Shown here: piece after piece, positions 38,319-47,124 of the stretch | Numbering within the stretch: position 1 is the first letter of the stretch | How the letters are laid out: each line of letters opens with the position of its first letter | From: an uncultured Eubacteriales bacterium | GTDB lineage: Bacteria; Bacillota; Clostridia; Christensenellales; Aristaeellaceae | DNA: 64,000 bases | Assembly (NCBI GenBank): GCA_902764875.1 | Contig: CACWXP010000003.1 | Coordinates: 62,001 to 126,000 of the forward strand | Direction of reading: 5' to 3' | Position numbers and translations under genes: made by a program | Notes under the pieces: generated by a model | Databases searched by the model: none | The model's input: the letters and a program-made list of their open reading frames with translations, nothing else | What the model was told of the DNA's origin: nothing

Positions 38319-39236
38319 TTATATCATTCCGCTCTCTGACAGCAGCGGAATAAACGTTTCCTCAAAATTCTTTCCGGCGTCGAGGAGAGCACAGGGCGTT
38401 TCCCGGCGGAAACAGGTTTCCCGGATGTCCCGCAGGAAGGCTTCCAGCGCCCGTTGGTAGCTTTCCAGGGCTTCCCGGTCCGCCAGGAGATTCACGGCGG
38501 CGCCGGTCTCCGCGTCGGTCAGCTTCACCGCCCCGTCCAGGGCCGGAGAGAGTTCAAAGGGAGACAGGGGCTGGATGAGGGCGCATTCCTGGCCCCGGTA
38601 GCGGAGGTTATCCAGGGCGGTTCCGATACCGCCTTCCTCATAGCCGTCGGTGATCAGGAAGCAGAGGCCTTTGCGGAGGCCTTCGATCTGCAGGACCCGC
38701 TGCGTCAGGCTTCCGGCGCCGGCGGGGACGCAGGTATCGAGAAACTGCGTGAGGCGGGCATAGGCCTGGCGGCCGGAGAGCAGGGGCGACAGGCGGGGGC
38801 CGGCGCCGGCGGGGGCCGACGGGGCGCGGGGCGCGGAGCGGGCGCCGGCGCCGGCGGAAGGGGCGGGATCCCCGCCCTGCAGGAAGATCACCCGCAGGCG
38901 GTCGCCGCCGGTCAGGGCCAGATAGCCCACGGCTTCCGCCGCCCGGCGGGCCGCGGTCCATTTTTCGGCCATGGAGCCGCTGCCGTCCAGGAGCACGGTG
39001 ACCGCCGATTCCTGCTCCTCCATGAAAAGCTTCAGGAAGATTTTATCGAAGCGGGCCATGGCGTTCCAGTCGATGCGGCGGATATCGTCCCCGGGGATAT
39101 ATTCCCGGTAATCGGAAAACTCCGCGGAGGAACCGGTCTGGCGGGAGCGGCGGGCGCCGCCGGCGCCGCCGGAAGCCCTGCCCTTCATGGCCAGCATGAG
39201 GGTGTCGAGGCGGGAGAGGAAGGCGTCACTTAACAT
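38319..39236 (-). CDS. DUF58/vWA protein
   Basis: 305 residues. The DUF58 signature YREYIPGDDIRRIDWNAMAR (about 43-62) is followed by a vWA-type MIDAS DGSGSM (about 86-91). An Ala/Gly/Pro-rich insertion (residues about 125-150) looks like low-complexity expansion. DUF58 proteins always pair with MoxR ATPases. Here the start overlaps the MoxR stop by 11 bp, and a 47-bp gap leads to the BatA-like gene. There is no obvious membrane anchor, so it is probably cytoplasmic or membrane-associated. Confidence 0.92.
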   Translation of the reverse strand: MLSDAFLSRLDTLMLAMKGRASGGAGGARRSRQTGSSAEFSDYREYIPGDDIRRIDWNAMARFDKIFLKLFMEEQESAVTVLLDGSGSMAEKWTAARRAAEAVGYLALTGGDRLRVIFLQGGDPAPSAGAGARSAPRAPSAPAGAGPRLSPLLSGRQAYARLTQFLDTCVPAGAGSLTQRVLQIEGLRKGLCFLITDGYEEGGIGTALDNLRYRGQECALIQPLSPFELSPALDGAVKLTDAETGAAVNLLADREALESYQRALEAFLRDIRETCFRRETPCALLDAGKNFEETFIPLLSESGMI

Positions 39237-40248
39237 AGTCGTTCACCAGCTGCGCGACGATGGATTCCATTTCCCTGCCCTCGGTCACGGCGGCGAAGTT
39301 CAGGGCCAGCCGGTGGCGCAGGCAGGCGGGGGCCACGAAGCGGATATCGTCATAGGCCACGTTGAAGCGGCCCTGCTCCAGGGCGCGGACCCGGGCCGTG
39401 GAGAGAATCGCCTGGGCCGCCCGGGGGCTGGCGCCGAAGCGCAGGTATTTTCGGGCGATTTCCGGGGCGTCCGGGGTTTCCGGATGGGTGGCCAGAACCA
39501 GTTTCAGGGCGCTTTCGCGCACGCTGTCGGCCACGGGGACCTGTTTGGCGGCGTTTCTCATTTCCAGGAGGTCGTCTGCTCCCAACGCAGTCCGCTTCAG
39601 CGCAGGCTCCTTCAACGCAGGCTCCTTCAACGCAGGCTCCACTGGAGCCTGCGCCTGCGCCTGCGCGCCGAGGGTCAGATCCATGATGCCGCCCAGCTCC
39701 TGCAGGGTCGGGAAAGGCACGAGGACCTTGAAGAGGAAGCGGTCCAGCTGGGCCTCGGGCAGGGGGTAGGTTCCTTCCTGCTCCACGGGGTTCTGGGTCG
39801 CGAGGACGAAGTAGGGCTCCGGGAGGCGCATGGTTTCCCCGGCCACGGTGACGGAATGCTCCTGCATGGCTTCGAGGAGGGCCGCCTGGGTTTTCGGGGT
39901 GGCGCGGTTGATTTCGTCCGCCAGGACGATGGAGGCGAAGAGGGGGCCCTTCTGGAAGCGGAAGCTGCTTCCCTCCTCCGTGCGGACGAGGATGTTGGTG
40001 CCGGTGATATCCGCAGGCATGAGGTCCGGGGTGAACTGAATGCGGGAGAAGGGCAGGTCCAGCACCTTCGACAGCACCCGCACCAGGTGGGTCTTGCCCA
40101 GGCCGGGCACGCCTTCCAGCAGCACGTTGCCACCGGCAACCACCGCCAGGAGCAGATGCTCGACGACGTCCTCCTGTCCGATCATTTCCTTCGCGATTTC
40201 GGTGCGGATTTTTTCGTATTGTTCCGCAAAATGGGTGATATTGTCCAT
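39226..40248 (-). CDS. MoxR-family AAA ATPase
   Basis: 340 residues. Walker A EGVPGLGKTHLV (about 44-55), Walker B VLADEINRATPKTQAALLEAM, sensor 1 LATQNPVEQEGTYPLPEAQLDRF and the arginine finger GASPRAAQ are complete. A stretch of about 25 residues after residue 200 contains EPALK three times, an insertion not typical of the family. MoxR chaperones remodel partner vWA proteins, three of which follow in the operon. Confidence 0.95.
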   Translation of the reverse strand: MDNITHFAEQYEKIRTEIAKEMIGQEDVVEHLLLAVVAGGNVLLEGVPGLGKTHLVRVLSKVLDLPFSRIQFTPDLMPADITGTNILVRTEEGSSFRFQKGPLFASIVLADEINRATPKTQAALLEAMQEHSVTVAGETMRLPEPYFVLATQNPVEQEGTYPLPEAQLDRFLFKVLVPFPTLQELGGIMDLTLGAQAQAQAPVEPALKEPALKEPALKRTALGADDLLEMRNAAKQVPVADSVRESALKLVLATHPETPDAPEIARKYLRFGASPRAAQAILSTARVRALEQGRFNVAYDDIRFVAPACLRHRLALNFAAVTEGREMESIVAQLVNDYVK

Positions 40249-40261
40249 GGTTTTGCTCCTT

Positions 40262-40390
40262 TGCTGCGTTGTTTCGGGGGATTCCCGGCCGCTGCGCGGC
40301 CGGGAAGGGCTTCACTGCTGCGTTGTTTCGGGGGAATTTCGGGGGATCGCGGCCGGGAAGGGCTTCACTGCTGCGTTGTTTTTGGGGGGT
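40262..40390 (-). repeat. Three-copy tandem repeat (53-54 bp) before the MoxR gene
   Basis: TGCTGCGTTGTTT followed by a GGGGGA block recurs at 40262, 40316 and 40369. The intervals hold GGCCGGGAAGGGCTTCAC; the first copy also forms a hairpin, CCCGGCCG with CGGCCGGG. The array fills most of the 166 bp between the stop of the 567-residue protein gene and the moxR ATG, so it lies in the mRNA leader of moxR. Confidence 0.75.
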
Positions 40391-40414
40391 GGAGGTTGCA
40401 CTCGTTTGGAATGG

Positions 40415-42118
40415 TTATTCCTCAGTGAGTTTCCGGAAATATTCGTCCACCCACTGCTTCTGCTCCCGGGTGAGGTTCGCGGATTCGGCGGCTTTGACTT
40501 CCTGCTCCGCGTATTCGCCGACCACCTGGCTGACAGGCACGTTCCCTTCCAGGGAACCTTTGCCCGGGCCGGTTTCGATCTGGACCGAATCCTTGCCGAG
40601 GCTTTGCTGGTTGGTCATGACGTCGCGGGCGGCGACGTCGACTTTTTCCGGGTCGTAGATGGTTTCGTATTCCGTCTGCTTGAATTCCGCCGGGTTGGTG
40701 CCTTTGGAGCCGCCGCTCTTCTGGCCGCCGGAGCCGCCTTTCTGCTCCTCGTTGGTGGAGCCAGCGCCGGCGCCGCCGCCGGACTGGCCGGGGTTATTGC
40801 CGGATCCGGCTCCGGCTCCGGACATGGAGGCCTGGGAAGCGGACTGCTGGCTCTGGCCGGCGCCGAGACTGGCCTTCATGCCGGCGAGGGCCTGCTGCAG
40901 GGCGGCGGCCTGCCGGGCGGCGGCGGATTGGGATGCGGCGCTTTGGGCGGAGGCGGTTTGGGATGCGGCGCTTTGGGCGGCGGATTGGGATGTTGCGGAT
41001 TGCTGCGCGTTCGCAGCTTGCTGCAGAGCCTGCATCCGGGCTTCGGACAGTTCGCCCTGCTGTGCGGTCCGGGCCATGGCTTCGGCAAGCGCCTTCGCTT
41101 CGCCTGTCAGGCTTTCGGAGAGCTTTTGGAGGTCCTCGGCGCTGAGGTCGCTGAGGGCTTTGCTCATGGCAGCGGCATCGCCGGAGGCCAGGGCTTCGGC
41201 GAGGGCATCCGCCGCGGCGTCCATGCCGGCGCTTTGCATCGCCCGGCTCAGCGCGTTCATGGCGCTCATCGCGTCGCCGGCGGTTTTTTCCTGTGCCTGT
41301 TCCTGCCGGAGCTTTTGCAGCTGCTGTTCTGCCTTATCCACGGCGACCAGCGCGTCCGCCTCGTCCCGGCTGGCGGTGAGGTCCCGCTTCAGGTCCGCCG
41401 TCAGCTTGCGAAGCTCGGCTTTTTCCTTTTCGGTCAGGCCGGCCTCGTCCGCCTTTTCGGCTTCCTCCGCGGCTTTGGCCATGGCGGCGGTTTTGGTTTC
41501 CAGGGCCTGGCGGGCCGCCACGGCCCGGTCGCCGCCGCCGGGAAGCAGGAGGGTGGCCGCGCAAAGGACCAGGAGGAGCGCGCCGGCCAGGAGGCGGCGC
41601 TTTGGGAAGGCGGGGCGGATCTGCCGCGCGTCCAGGGCTTGCAGGCGCTCGCAGGCGTCCCGGCGCTGGAGGAGGGTGATGTCGGCCTCCGGCCGGCTGA
41701 CGCCGGCCTGCGGCGCGGGAGCTACGGAAGCCGTTTCAGGCCGGCCGGTGGCTGTCGGGTGGGGGGCTTCCTTCCGGTCGGTGGCTGTCGGGTGGGGGGC
41801 TTGCAGCTGGGCGGCGGTTTCCGCCAGTTCCAGGGCGGTTACGGCGCGCTCGCGGAGTCCGCAGGCGTCCGCCGCCCGGGCGGCTTCCAGGGGGCTGACG
41901 GGGCGCAGGGCATTGCTTGCCGCGGCCAGCAGTGTGCCTCCGGCGATGCAGGCCCCGGCGATCCACCAGCGGTTTGCCAGCGGCACGAAGGACGTGACCG
42001 CCAGCAGGATCAGGGCCGCCAGGGCGCCCCCGACAAAGCCCCAGCCCGCGCCGGAGACGAAGCGGCGGAGTCGCAGGCGGCTTCGGACCGGCCCCAGGGC
42101 TTTCAAGAGTTCGTTCAT
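40415..42118 (-). CDS. DUF4175-like membrane protein with Ala/Gln-rich coiled region
   Basis: 567 residues. N-terminal helices (WGFVGGALAALILLAVTSF, WWIAGACIAGGTLLAA), a hydrophilic region with two near-identical HPTAT segments, and a third helix (LLAGALLLVLCAATLLL). Then comes a long charged, Ala/Gln/Ser-rich coiled-coil region full of imperfect repeats (AAQSAASQTASAQSAASQSA), a Gly/Ser-rich linker and a conserved-looking C terminus (PVSQVVGEYAEQEVKAAESA). The architecture matches large DUF4175-type proteins found in MoxR/vWA clusters. Exact function unknown. Confidence 0.7.
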   Translation of the reverse strand: MNELLKALGPVRSRLRLRRFVSGAGWGFVGGALAALILLAVTSFVPLANRWWIAGACIAGGTLLAAASNALRPVSPLEAARAADACGLRERAVTALELAETAAQLQAPHPTATDRKEAPHPTATGRPETASVAPAPQAGVSRPEADITLLQRRDACERLQALDARQIRPAFPKRRLLAGALLLVLCAATLLLPGGGDRAVAARQALETKTAAMAKAAEEAEKADEAGLTEKEKAELRKLTADLKRDLTASRDEADALVAVDKAEQQLQKLRQEQAQEKTAGDAMSAMNALSRAMQSAGMDAAADALAEALASGDAAAMSKALSDLSAEDLQKLSESLTGEAKALAEAMARTAQQGELSEARMQALQQAANAQQSATSQSAAQSAASQTASAQSAASQSAAARQAAALQQALAGMKASLGAGQSQQSASQASMSGAGAGSGNNPGQSGGGAGAGSTNEEQKGGSGGQKSGGSKGTNPAEFKQTEYETIYDPEKVDVAARDVMTNQQSLGKDSVQIETGPGKGSLEGNVPVSQVVGEYAEQEVKAAESANLTREQKQWVDEYFRKLTEE

Positions 42119-42168
42119 GCTTCAGTTCCTTCCTTACGGGATTCGCTTCGCTCCTCCCTGGTGCGGCT

Positions 42169-42282
42169 GTCGCTGCAGTGAGATCGTATTTGGGGGATTC
42201 GGCGATGAGCGTCGCTGCCGTGAGATCGTATTTGGGGGATTCGGCGATGAGCGTCGCTGCAGTGGATGTTTTGGGGGACAGC
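42169..42282 (-). repeat. 42-bp tandem repeat, 2.7 copies
   Basis: Units begin GTCGCTGC at 42169, 42211 and 42253, so the period is exactly 42 bp twice. The body contains ATCGTATTTGGGGGATTCGG. Copies one and two differ by one base. It lies between the ABC permease stop and the start of the 567-residue protein gene. Confidence 0.9.
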
Positions 42283-42293
42283 TATCGTTTTGG

Positions 42294-43217
42294 TCAGCTC
42301 GCCTTCGTCTTTTTGGCGGGTTTCAGGCCGTTTCTGCGGAGGGCCAGGGCCGCCAGGGTGATCAGGAGCAGGGAGAGGACCAGGAGGACGCCGCAGGAGA
42401 TGAGGGCCACGGTTTCGCCGCCGGCCCGGTTCATGAGGGTGAACTCATAGAGGATGCGGCCGTAGTTCCGGTATTCCAGGGTGGAGGTGAGGAAGCCCGT
42501 CTGGCCCTGGAGGAGGGAGATCAGGGCATAGCCCGGATTCAGGAACAGCACCGGGGAAATCATGGCGAGGGCTTCCGACGTCGTAAGGTGCGCCAGGCGG
42601 TTCGCGTCGTAGACCAGTTTCGTCAGTTCCTCGGAGGGGTCCACGAGCAGGGGCAGCGAGGTCAGGAAGCCGATGCCCAGGAGGATCAGATAGCTGAGGA
42701 CGCTGCTGCCGACGGTGGAACGGGCCAGGGTGGAGCTGAGAATGCCCACGGAGACCGCCGCGAAGGCGATGACCAGCAGGAAGAGTTCGCCCTCCAGGAT
42801 CTGGGGCAGGGTCACCGCGCCGGCGATAAGCGGAAGGCACATGACCGGCAGGCCGCAGACGATGAGCAGGGCGAGCACGGCGAAGGATTCCATCGCCTTG
42901 CCCCAGATGATCCGGAAGGAGCGGGTGTTGGTGACCAGGAGCAGCTCCAGGGTCTGGCGCTCCCGCTCGCCGGCGATGGCGCCGGAGGTCATGGCCGGGG
43001 CGATGAGGATGATGAGGGCGAACTGGAGGATCATCAGGACCTGGTAGCAGGTGACGCCGGAGCGGAGGGCGGCGATGCTGACGCCGGCGGAGAAGAGGCG
43101 GCCCATGAGCAGGAGCGCCGTGCCGAGCAGGACCAGGATATAGGCGAGGACCACCAGCAGCGTTTTGAAGGAGCGCATGCGGCGGGTCGCGGAGAAGGAA
43201 AGAATCGGATTAAGCAT
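42294..43217 (-). CDS. ABC-2 type transporter permease
   Basis: 307 residues with six to seven helices. The N terminus LNPILSFSATRRMRSFKTLL is the cytoplasmic amphipathic segment of ABC-2 permeases, and TSGAIAGERERQTLELLLVT is the conserved loop that contacts the ATPase. Its start overlaps the ATPase stop by 8 bp. It probably forms an exporter with the ATPase at 43210. The neighbours resemble gliding/GldA-type or envelope-related export clusters; substrate unknown. Confidence 0.9.
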   Translation of the reverse strand: MLNPILSFSATRRMRSFKTLLVVLAYILVLLGTALLLMGRLFSAGVSIAALRSGVTCYQVLMILQFALIILIAPAMTSGAIAGERERQTLELLLVTNTRSFRIIWGKAMESFAVLALLIVCGLPVMCLPLIAGAVTLPQILEGELFLLVIAFAAVSVGILSSTLARSTVGSSVLSYLILLGIGFLTSLPLLVDPSEELTKLVYDANRLAHLTTSEALAMISPVLFLNPGYALISLLQGQTGFLTSTLEYRNYGRILYEFTLMNRAGGETVALISCGVLLVLSLLLITLAALALRRNGLKPAKKTKAS

Positions 43218-44244
43218 CTTCCGTCACCTCCATGAAGACCTTTTCGAGGTTCATCGGCGCGCGGTGGAAATCGCAGACCGGGACGCCGCGGATCACCAGC
43301 TCCCGCAGGATGTGGGCCGTCTGGTCCTCGGAGAACGCGGGCTTCGCCGGCGGGTTTTCGGGCTGGGGGGATTCTGATGTCAGCCGGCCGGGCGTCAGGG
43401 GCTCTTTCGGGGTGTTGGCAGCCGCAATTTCAGCCAGGCGGATTTTGAGGAGGGTGCTGCCTTCCTGGAGGATTTCCTTTACGGCGGGGTTTTCCTTCAG
43501 GATTTTGACGGCGTTTTCAAGCTCTTCTTCGCCGCTGCCTTCGCGCAGGCGGATTTCCAGCGGGGCGCTGCCGTTCATCTTTTCGCTGAGGGCTTCGACG
43601 CTGCCGGAGAAGACCAGCTTTCCGTGGTCCAGGATGGTCAGGCTGTCGCACATCTCGCTGAGTTCCGGCAGGATGTGGGAGGAGATCAGCACGGTCTTGC
43701 CCATTTCCCGCAGGGTGCGCAGGATGGTTTTCATGTCCGCCCGGGCCCGGGGGTCCATGCCGGAGGCCGGCTCGTCCAGGATCAGGAGGGCGGGATCGTG
43801 AATGAGGCTGCGGGCCAGGCAGAGGCGCTGCTTCATGCCCCGGGAGAGGGAGTCCACATAGGCTTCGCGCTTCTCCGTCAGCTGCACCAGGTCCAGCAGG
43901 CGCTCCGTCATCTTTTTCCGGTCCGACGCGCTCTGGCTGTAGCAGCGGCCGTAGAAATCCAGGTATTCCCAGCATTTCAGGTTGTCGTAGACGCCGAAGA
44001 AGTCCGGCATGTAGCCGATGTTCCGGCGGGCTTCGGCCGCGTTTTTCACCACGTCGGCGCCGTTCACCGAAGCTGAGCCGGAGGTGGGTTTCAGGAGGGT
44101 GGCCAGGATGCGCATGGTGGTGGTTTTGCCGGCGCCGTTGGGGCCGACGAAGCCGTGGAGGCAGCCGTCGCCGATTTCCAGGCTCAGGCCGTCCAGGGCC
44201 GTGAAGCCGCCGTAGCGCTTCGTCAGGCTTTCAAGAATCAACAT
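43210..44244 (-). CDS. ABC-2 transporter ATPase
   Basis: 344 residues. Walker A GPNGAGKTTTMR (about 34-45), signature SRGMKQRLCLARSL, Walker B LLILDEPASGMD and switch His ISSHILPEL are present. The C-terminal 120 residues include a divergent region with a Pro-rich segment (TPGRLTSESPQPENPPAKP). It overlaps the permease gene by 8 bp. The group resembles GldA/YhaQ-like ATPases. Confidence 0.92.
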   Translation of the reverse strand: MLILESLTKRYGGFTALDGLSLEIGDGCLHGFVGPNGAGKTTTMRILATLLKPTSGSASVNGADVVKNAAEARRNIGYMPDFFGVYDNLKCWEYLDFYGRCYSQSASDRKKMTERLLDLVQLTEKREAYVDSLSRGMKQRLCLARSLIHDPALLILDEPASGMDPRARADMKTILRTLREMGKTVLISSHILPELSEMCDSLTILDHGKLVFSGSVEALSEKMNGSAPLEIRLREGSGEEELENAVKILKENPAVKEILQEGSTLLKIRLAEIAAANTPKEPLTPGRLTSESPQPENPPAKPAFSEDQTAHILRELVIRGVPVCDFHRAPMNLEKVFMEVTEDA

Positions 44245-44281
44245 ATATGATCAGACCTCGTTTCCTTGTCATATCTGCTCG

Positions 44282-44415
44282 CGCTGCTTCCGCAGCTTAC
44301 GAACCTGGTTTGGGTTCGTTTCGTTCTGCTCGCTGCTTCCGCAGCTCACGAACCTGTTTGGTTCGTTTCGTTCTGCTTACTGCTTTCGCAGCTCACGAAC
44401 CTGTTTGGTTCGTAC
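44282..44415 (-). repeat. Three-copy hairpin repeat (47-49 bp) before the ABC ATPase gene
   Basis: CGCTGCTTCCGCAGCT-type units start at 44282, 44331 and about 44378. Each contains ACGAACC and GGTTCGT, an inverted repeat around a short T-rich loop. The array fills most of the 179 bp between the 826-residue protein's stop and the ATPase ATG. Confidence 0.8.
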
Positions 44416-44423
44416 ACTTCCGC

Positions 44424-46904
44424 TTAGTTTTTCAGCCTGCCTTCGAGGGTCAGGGTCGGGACGGGGATGCTTACATAGTCATCCGCGGCGGTGGGGCGGA
44501 ACTGGCAGTAGAGGCTTCCGGTTTCGTCCAGGTATTTTTCGGGGTTTTCCAGGGCGGTGTTCGGTTTGAATTCCGTCCAGGTTTTCTGCTTCGGGTCCAG
44601 CACATAGGCTTTCAGCTCGTTCAGGTACCATTCCTCCATGCTGATCACCAGACGGTCGACGGAGACGTTTTCGAGGTCATCCGGCGTGAAGCGGAAGGTC
44701 GGGAGGTCGTTCAGGTCATAGTATTGATAATACCTGCGGGAGGGATCCAGCTCCGCGTCGCCCGCGGGCAGGCCCTCCGCGTCCAGGACGCAGGGCGCGG
44801 CCGGGACCATGCCCGGGGCATAGAAGACCACGCCGGTTTTGCCGACGGTGCGGTAGGTGACTTCGGCGTTGATGCGAACGAGGCCGCCGCTGGCCGCGGC
44901 GGGCTTGCCGTCGGCGAGGACCGCGGGGAGCGTGAGGTCCGGCGCGGCGGTGTACATGAAGAGCGTGGCGTTCTGGGCATTGCCGTTGCGGACGGCCAGC
45001 TCTTCCGCCGCTGTCGTGATCATGGAGGACAGGGTGTTTTCCGTGCCGTCGATGCTTTCACGGGCCTGGCCGTAAAGCATCTGGGAGACCACGCCGTAGA
45101 GGGAGGCAGAGCCGTTCAGGTAGATTTTGCCGTTTTCAAAGATCACATCAGTCGGGTTCGGGGCGGTTTCGGACAGGAGGACAAAGTCCGCGCTTTCTCC
45201 GGGGGCGAGGGCCGGGATTTTCACAAAGCCATAGGCACAGAGCACCGCGCCTTCCTGCAGGGACCAGGGCAGGTTGTTCTGCACGACGCCGTGGAGGCCG
45301 TCTTTTTCCATCCAGATTTCGGCGTCCACTTTTCCTTCGGCTTCCTCCGTGCGGGCCGCTGAGAGGCGGATGTCTTCCCAGGGCGTGTCCGTGCGCACGG
45401 CGACTTCCTGCTTCGCACCCGCGCGGTAAATCGCCCGAAGGGCCGCGGGCTCGCCCGGGGCGTCGTCTTCGTCGTCCCCTGTCCAGTCGTTTCCGTCATA
45501 GAGCAGGGCGCTCAGGTCCTCGCCTTCCATGCTCCAGGACGTCAGGCCGGGCCGCGGCGCCGCGGCGGTCACGCCGGTATACCGGGTCACCGTGCTGCCG
45601 CGGTCCTGGATCAGGTTCACCGCCGTCACCGCCGCCGGTTCGTTCATGTCGGAGGCGCCTGACAGCCCCACCGCGCCCGCGGCCGCCGCCAGGGCCAGGG
45701 CCGGCAGCACGGCCCACATCCAGCCGGTCCGGCCGCAGCGGCGCAGCAGGAACCACGCGCCGGCGGCCAGCAGCGCGGCAGAGGCGACGATCACCGCCGC
45801 GGCGGGCAGGGGGTTTCGCACATTCAGGGGCAGCGTGTCATCCGGGACGGGGCCGCCGGAGACGTCGCTGTTCGCGGCCTGGATGTTCCGGTACAGATCC
45901 GGATCTTCGAGAATCAGGAGCTGCTGGAAGAAGGGATGCATCATGGATACGGCGTTCAGGGCCGCGTCGCCGGCTTCCCAGGCGAGGGTGTAGATCCGGC
46001 CGGCGCCGACGGTTTCCCGCCAGAGGAGGCCGGCGCCTTCTTCATCCGCGGCCAGGGGCTCGGCGCCGGTGAGGCGGGCCAGGGCGGTTTCCGGGTGCCC
46101 GCCGGAGGTTTTCTGGCCCAGGAAGCTTTCCAGGGAGGCAGTCACGCTGCCGGAGACCGTGAAGTCTTCCGTCCGCAGGGACGTCAGGTCTCCCAGGAAG
46201 GCCAGGTTCTGCGGGGCGGTCCGGCCGCCGCCGCACAGGAGCACATGACCCCGGGCAATCCAGTCCTTCAGGGCCTGTTGCTGTTTTTCCGTCAGGGACG
46301 CCGGATCCACGTCGTCCAGCACGATCATGCCGAAGGCATTCAGCAGCTCCGCTTCCTCCGGCAGCGTCTCCGCGGTCAGGGCGACGGTCTGCCAGTATTC
46401 ATAGCGGGACAGCACGTCGTTCTCCTGGTCGATGTCCAGGTTCGCCAGGTTCCGCGGCCGGGTGCTCAGCACGCCGATCATCATCGCGGAGGGGTTGACG
46501 ATCCCCGCCGGCGACGCGTTCACCGCCAGCAGCTTCTCCCCGCTTTGCAGGATTTCCACGGTGAACACATCCTGCTGGTACTGAACGGTGACCGGCAGCA
46601 CCACCGTGCGCTCTCCGCCGGCGGGCACGGAGATCTCTGTCTCATACCGGTCGTATTTCAGCCGGCTGACGTAGGTGTTGACCGCCAGCGTTCCTTCCAG
46701 ATCTTCCGCGGCGGCGCGCACCGTGACCCGCACGGGGATCGCCTTTCCGTAGGTGATCCGCCCGTCGTAGCCCAGCTGCACCTCCGTCGTCAGGGCCGGG
46801 TTCGCCACCTCTGTGTGCAGGCTTTCCGCCAGGGCGGGGGTGAGGCCCGCGAGCAGGCACAAAATCAGTCCGAAGGTCAGCAGCCTTCCGAGTTTCTGTC
46901 GCAT
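44424..46904 (-). CDS. Large secreted/membrane protein of the MoxR-vWA-ABC operon
   Basis: 826 residues from the ATG at 46904, chosen because AGGAGG lies 7 bp before it and a signal peptide follows (RLLTFGLILCLLAGLTPALA). The N-terminal 170 residues are beta-rich. A Rossmann-like, GATase-type region (about 190-290) ends in ARGHVLLCGGGRTAPQNLAF. Two central helices (AAAVIVASAALLAAGAWFLL; WAVLPALALAAAAGAVGLSG) split it from a large C-terminal beta-rich domain. Proteins of this plan often accompany ABC exporters with vWA proteins, but I cannot name a family. It is the first gene of the operon. Confidence 0.75.
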   Translation of the reverse strand: MRQKLGRLLTFGLILCLLAGLTPALAESLHTEVANPALTTEVQLGYDGRITYGKAIPVRVTVRAAAEDLEGTLAVNTYVSRLKYDRYETEISVPAGGERTVVLPVTVQYQQDVFTVEILQSGEKLLAVNASPAGIVNPSAMMIGVLSTRPRNLANLDIDQENDVLSRYEYWQTVALTAETLPEEAELLNAFGMIVLDDVDPASLTEKQQQALKDWIARGHVLLCGGGRTAPQNLAFLGDLTSLRTEDFTVSGSVTASLESFLGQKTSGGHPETALARLTGAEPLAADEEGAGLLWRETVGAGRIYTLAWEAGDAALNAVSMMHPFFQQLLILEDPDLYRNIQAANSDVSGGPVPDDTLPLNVRNPLPAAAVIVASAALLAAGAWFLLRRCGRTGWMWAVLPALALAAAAGAVGLSGASDMNEPAAVTAVNLIQDRGSTVTRYTGVTAAAPRPGLTSWSMEGEDLSALLYDGNDWTGDDEDDAPGEPAALRAIYRAGAKQEVAVRTDTPWEDIRLSAARTEEAEGKVDAEIWMEKDGLHGVVQNNLPWSLQEGAVLCAYGFVKIPALAPGESADFVLLSETAPNPTDVIFENGKIYLNGSASLYGVVSQMLYGQARESIDGTENTLSSMITTAAEELAVRNGNAQNATLFMYTAAPDLTLPAVLADGKPAAASGGLVRINAEVTYRTVGKTGVVFYAPGMVPAAPCVLDAEGLPAGDAELDPSRRYYQYYDLNDLPTFRFTPDDLENVSVDRLVISMEEWYLNELKAYVLDPKQKTWTEFKPNTALENPEKYLDETGSLYCQFRPTAADDYVSIPVPTLTLEGRLKN

Positions 46905-47074
46905 ACGTTTCCTCCTGTTCTTTCCTGCGGCTGTTTCGCAGCCGTTTGCCATGACTGCCGCACGGCGGCCGTTCAGCCGCATGCCGCGGAGAGACGATTC
47001 CATGATCCGGACCTTCTCCACTGGTATATACGCAGCTTTTCCGCAGGATGTTCCTGAAAATGTAAAATTTCTGT

Positions 47075-47090
47075 AATCTTTGCAAAGATT
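47075..47090. promoter_or_regulatory. 16-bp perfect palindrome upstream of the 826-residue protein operon
   Basis: AATCTTTGCAAAGATT is a perfect palindrome in the 220-bp AT-rich leader region. A loose -35 (TTGCAA) overlaps it on the minus strand with an AT-rich stretch downstream. It could be an operator or the loop-less stem of a structured leader; no clear -10 was found. Confidence 0.45.
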
Positions 47091-47124
47091 GATCCAAATC
47101 GTCCGCCATTCTTCCGACAACTTT

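Noticed and set aside
40262-44415. Junction repeats considered as CRISPR arrays
   Set aside because: Only two to three units each, with periods of 42-54 bp, no unique spacers and no cas genes.
44250-44420. GGTTCG-containing repeats as tRNA genes
   Set aside because: The GGTTCGT strings belong to hairpin repeats; no cloverleaf, acceptor stem or anticodon arm can be drawn.
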